DNA of 64,000 bases from Sphingomonas kaistensis (lineage in GTDB: Bacteria; Pseudomonadota; Alphaproteobacteria; Sphingomonadales; Sphingomonadaceae), in assembly GCF_036884275.1 (NCBI RefSeq), contig NZ_CP145607.1, positions 558,001 to 622,000 on the forward strand, read 5' to 3'. How positions within the stretch are numbered: the first letter of the stretch is position 1; the number at the start of each line of letters is the position of its first letter. The translations under genes were made by a program, and so were the position numbers. A model generated the notes under the pieces. The model was not told the DNA's origin, made no database searches, and saw only the letters and a program-made list of their open reading frames with translations. Of the stretch, positions 61,971-64,000 are shown piece after piece.

Positions 61971-62504
61971 ATGCGTCCATCGATTCTCTTCGCCGGCATC
62001 CTTGCCGCCGCCATGACCGCCAACGCATCGGCCCAGCGCTCCGGCCTCGATAATGCCGCCGTCATCCAGAAGCTTTATCCGCCCCGTGCGCTAGCCGCCG
62101 GCGAGCAAGGCGTGGTCGGGTTTGAAGTGTCGCTCGACAAGGCGGGTCATCCGACCGCATGCCAGGTCACGCAAAGCAGCGGCTTTCCGCGGCTCGACCA
62201 GGAAACCTGCGCCGTCATCACGCAGCACGCCGTGTTCGGTACCAACGCGGGGGTCGGCTCGGGCAGCAGCAAGCATGCCGGGACCATCGCCTGGACACTA
62301 CCGGCCGGCGTGACGCCCGCCACCAACGCCGCCGCCGTGGTCACCGCGCCCGGCAAGATTAAGTGTCGCCGCTTTGTCCGGACCGGAACGATCATAGGGT
62401 ATGAACGAGTCTGCATGACCGAAGCGGAGTGGCAGGAAGCCCGCCTCGACAGCAAGGCTAATTGGGAAGACCTACAGGGCAAAGGCTGGAAACAAGGTCT
62501 GTAA
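61971..62504 (+). CDS. Exported TonB-C-like protein (tandem copy 1)
   Basis: 177 residues. Signal peptide (1-21), then a TonB C-terminal-like domain (about 25-110): Leu-Tyr-Pro-Pro-Arg-Ala-Leu, Val-Gly-Phe-Glu-Val-Ser-Leu-Asp-Lys-Ala-Gly, Cys in Pro-Thr-Ala-Cys, and Leu-Asp-Gln-Glu-Thr-Cys. A C-terminal segment has two more Cys and ends in a Gly-Lys-Gly-Trp stretch. No transmembrane anchor or energising domain. Sister of the next gene. Confidence 0.8.
   Translation: MRPSILFAGILAAAMTANASAQRSGLDNAAVIQKLYPPRALAAGEQGVVGFEVSLDKAGHPTACQVTQSSGFPRLDQETCAVITQHAVFGTNAGVGSGSSKHAGTIAWTLPAGVTPATNAAAVVTAPGKIKCRRFVRTGTIIGYERVCMTEAEWQEARLDSKANWEDLQGKGWKQGL
62134..62241 (+). repeat. Direct repeat, copy 1, shared by tandem TonB-C-like genes
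   Basis: About 100 bases nearly identical to 62734-62841, including a shared run around GGCTTTCCGCG and the Asp-Gln-Glu-Thr-Cys codons. It marks a fairly recent tandem duplication. Confidence 0.7.
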
Positions 62505-62573
62505 TTCGCCGCCGGCCGGCATTGGCCGCCGGTTCCTCGTCAAAGAACAATCTAATCACCCTTGGAGACTACC

Positions 62574-63110
62574 ATGCGCCCCGCTTTCCTCCTTGTCGCC
62601 GCCGCGCTGGTCGCGGCCCCGGCCATCGCCGAGACGCAGCGTAGCGATCTCGGCAATGCTGAGACGCTGATGAAGCTTTATCCGCCGCGCGCTCTGGCCG
62701 CCGGTGAAGAAGGCCTGGTCGGTTTCGAGGTTCAGCTCGACAAGGCCGGTCATCCGACTTCGTGCGCGATCACGCAAAGCAGCGGCTTTCCGCGTCTCGA
62801 CCAGGAAACCTGCACGGTGATTACCCAGCATGCGGTGTTCGCAGCCAACCCCGGCGTCGGCTCGGGAAGCAGCGCGCACAAGGGCCAGATCGCGTGGAAG
62901 CTCCCCGCCGGCAGGACTCCCACCACGCTTGCCGCCAACGCTGCCGCCGACAAGCCTGCCAAGACGATCTGCAAACGCGTGCCGGTCACCGGCTCCAACG
63001 CTCGCTTCGAACGGGTGTGCATGTCGAGCGCGCAATGGGCCGAAGCCCAGGACGACACCAAGTCGAATTACAGCGAATTGCAGGGCAAGGGCTTCACCCA
63101 GGGCCAGTAA
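62574..63110 (+). CDS. Exported TonB-C-like protein (tandem copy 2)
   Basis: 178 residues and clearly a duplicate of the preceding gene: same signal peptide length, same Leu-Tyr-Pro-Pro-Arg-Ala-Leu-Ala-Ala-Gly-Glu, Asp-Lys-Ala-Gly-His-Pro-Thr and Thr-Gln-Ser-Ser-Gly-Phe-Pro-Arg-Leu-Asp-Gln stretches, same Cys positions. The C-terminal 60 residues have diverged more. ATG 62574 is preceded by an in-frame TTG (62562). Confidence 0.8.
   Translation: MRPAFLLVAAALVAAPAIAETQRSDLGNAETLMKLYPPRALAAGEEGLVGFEVQLDKAGHPTSCAITQSSGFPRLDQETCTVITQHAVFAANPGVGSGSSAHKGQIAWKLPAGRTPTTLAANAAADKPAKTICKRVPVTGSNARFERVCMSSAQWAEAQDDTKSNYSELQGKGFTQGQ
62734..62841 (+). repeat. Direct repeat, copy 2, shared by tandem TonB-C-like genes
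   Basis: Second copy of the block at 62134-62241, offset by 600 bases. Differences are mostly at third codon positions, so selection on the protein sequence is likely. Confidence 0.7.
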
Positions 63111-63131
63111 GCGGCCGGTCGGCGCTGAGCT

Positions 63132-63536
63132 CTACAAGAGGGCCAGCGCCGACAGACGCCCGTACAGCGACGGCGGCAACAGGCTGAGGCCGCTGTCGTC
63201 ATTGTCGCCGGGCTTGGGCGCAACGTCATGCTCGAGATAGCGCCACCCCTGGTGCGCGCGCTTGGGCATCGAAGGTATCGCCTGCAACCGTTCGCTGCAT
63301 ACGAAATCGATCCGCCCGTCGGGGCGCTCGTCGACGCGCAGGATGGCCGAGCAGGCGACCAGCCGGTGCTGGACGATCCAGTACAGCGCGCCGCCGTCGA
63401 GGATTTCGGCCAGCCGCTTGGGCCGCATCCGCGTCACCACCCTCACCTCGCCGCCACTCGCGCGGGTGGCGAAACGCTTTTCGAGCGATTCAAGGGTGCG
63501 GCAGCCCACGGCCACCTTGGTCAGGTGTAACGGCAC
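63132..63536 (-). CDS. DUF1489 family protein
   Basis: 134 residues: His-Leu-Thr-Lys-Val-Ala-Val-Gly-Cys start, Thr-Arg-Met-Arg-Pro-Lys-Arg, Gly-Gly-Ala-Leu-Tyr-Trp-Ile-Val and the Gly-Trp-Arg-Tyr-Leu stretch fit DUF1489. Function unknown; nearly confined to alphaproteobacteria. It is next to mgtE on the same strand, 38 bases away, as I recall from other sphingomonads. Confidence 0.87.
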   Translation of the reverse strand: MPLHLTKVAVGCRTLESLEKRFATRASGGEVRVVTRMRPKRLAEILDGGALYWIVQHRLVACSAILRVDERPDGRIDFVCSERLQAIPSMPKRAHQGWRYLEHDVAPKPGDNDDSGLSLLPPSLYGRLSALALL

Positions 63537-63574
63537 GAGTGATTATGTAGCAAGTTGAATGGCTTGCGCCAAGC

Positions 63575-64000
63575 TCAACCGGTCAGGCCAACCGCCGTCG
63601 CAAGCCCGAGGAACAACAGAAAGCCCATCGAATCGGTCACCATGGTGACGAAGATCGAGCTCGCCACCGCCGGGTCCGCGCCCCACCGCTCCATGGTCAG
63701 CGGGACCAGCACGCCGGCAAACCCCGCGATCAGCACGTTGAACAGCATCGCCGCCGCAATCACTCCGCCGAGCTGGCCCGAGCCAAGGATCAGCGTCACC
63801 GCGATCCCGACCAAGGAGGCGACCGTCAGGCCGTTCATCAGCGCCACCCGCATCTCCCGCCCAACCGCTCGCCAGCGGTTGGAGCCGGTCAGCTGATTGG
63901 TCGCCAGCGCACGCACCGTCACCGCCAGCGTCTGCGTCCCCGCATTACCGCCTACGCCGGCGACGATCGGCATCAGCGCGGCAAGGATCGCCAGCCGCTC
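63575..64000 (-). CDS. mgtE: Magnesium transporter MgtE, C-terminal part (cut by window edge)
   Basis: The frame is open to the window edge, leaving the C-terminal 141 residues. They are the MgtE transmembrane domain: Pro-Ile-Val-Ala-Gly-Val-Gly-Gly-Asn-Ala-Gly-Thr-Gln selectivity segment, Arg-Glu near the next helix, and the final Phe-Val-Thr-Met-Val-Thr-Asp-Ser-Met-Gly-Phe helix containing the conserved pore Asp. Mg2+ channel of the inner membrane. The N and CBS domains lie beyond the window. Confidence 0.93.
   Translation of the reverse strand, partial: ERLAILAALMPIVAGVGGNAGTQTLAVTVRALATNQLTGSNRWRAVGREMRVALMNGLTVASLVGIAVTLILGSGQLGGVIAAAMLFNVLIAGFAGVLVPLTMERWGADPAVASSIFVTMVTDSMGFLLFLGLATAVGLTG

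Overview
The window is a high-GC, densely packed bacterial chromosome segment. It is almost certainly from an alphaproteobacterium of the order Sphingomonadales (Sphingomonas-like). This rests on the protein families and their neighbourhoods: DUF2093 beside xseA, bolA / J-domain protein / cobS-cobT, DUF1489 beside mgtE, an 83-residue IF-1, K+-independent hppA and CarD. The genus call is an inference from remembered synteny, not a search. Genes often overlap by ATGA, GTGA or TTGA junctions, and many starts are GTG or TTG.

Layout. 0-6 kb: a secreted protein (possibly cut by the window edge), DUF2093-xseA on the minus strand, purD with three small envelope genes, and a chorismate mutase-prephenate dehydratase fusion. 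6-15 kb: hppA, thiL and nusB on the minus strand, split by a divergent 729-residue secreted cadherin-like protein, then a tightly overlapping bolA-pirin-secreted protein-hydrolase-nusB operon. 15-21.5 kb: an accessory block of detoxification-type genes (SIMPL lipoprotein, two GSTs, RibD-like reductase, three VOC proteins, tandem DUF1428) ending in a divergent HxlR regulator. The block lies between the J-domain gene and cobS. 21.5-31 kb: cobS-cobT, phytase-like esterase, rpmB, tadA, OmpA lipoprotein, CNNM/CorC protein, then infA-maf-RNase E/G-like-yacG-tRNA-Phe.

31-43 kb is accessory and envelope-related: a coupled otsB-GH15-otsA trehalose operon, membrane proteins, a cluster of small secreted proteins containing two frameshifted genes and two possible lysozyme-inhibitor-like proteins, a SulP transporter, a DUF305 protein, an orphan MscS-C-terminal-like protein coupled to DUF2254, and an L,D-transpeptidase. 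43-53.5 kb: uvsE-DHH phosphoesterase, M16 peptidase, OsmC, nhaA-DUF885-deacetylase-lysA. 53.5-64 kb: two pairs of secreted TonB-C-like paralogues, etfBA, sucC, dinB, carD, a DUF2807 pair, DUF1489 and a partial mgtE.

Most of the window is housekeeping. The parts most worth a second look are the disrupted envelope cluster at 35.9-38 kb, the intruding secreted protein at 9.4-11.6 kb, the HxlR-controlled block with an operator inside the first codons of its regulator, and the MscS-tail/DUF2254 pair. No CRISPR array, transposase, integrase or phage gene was seen.
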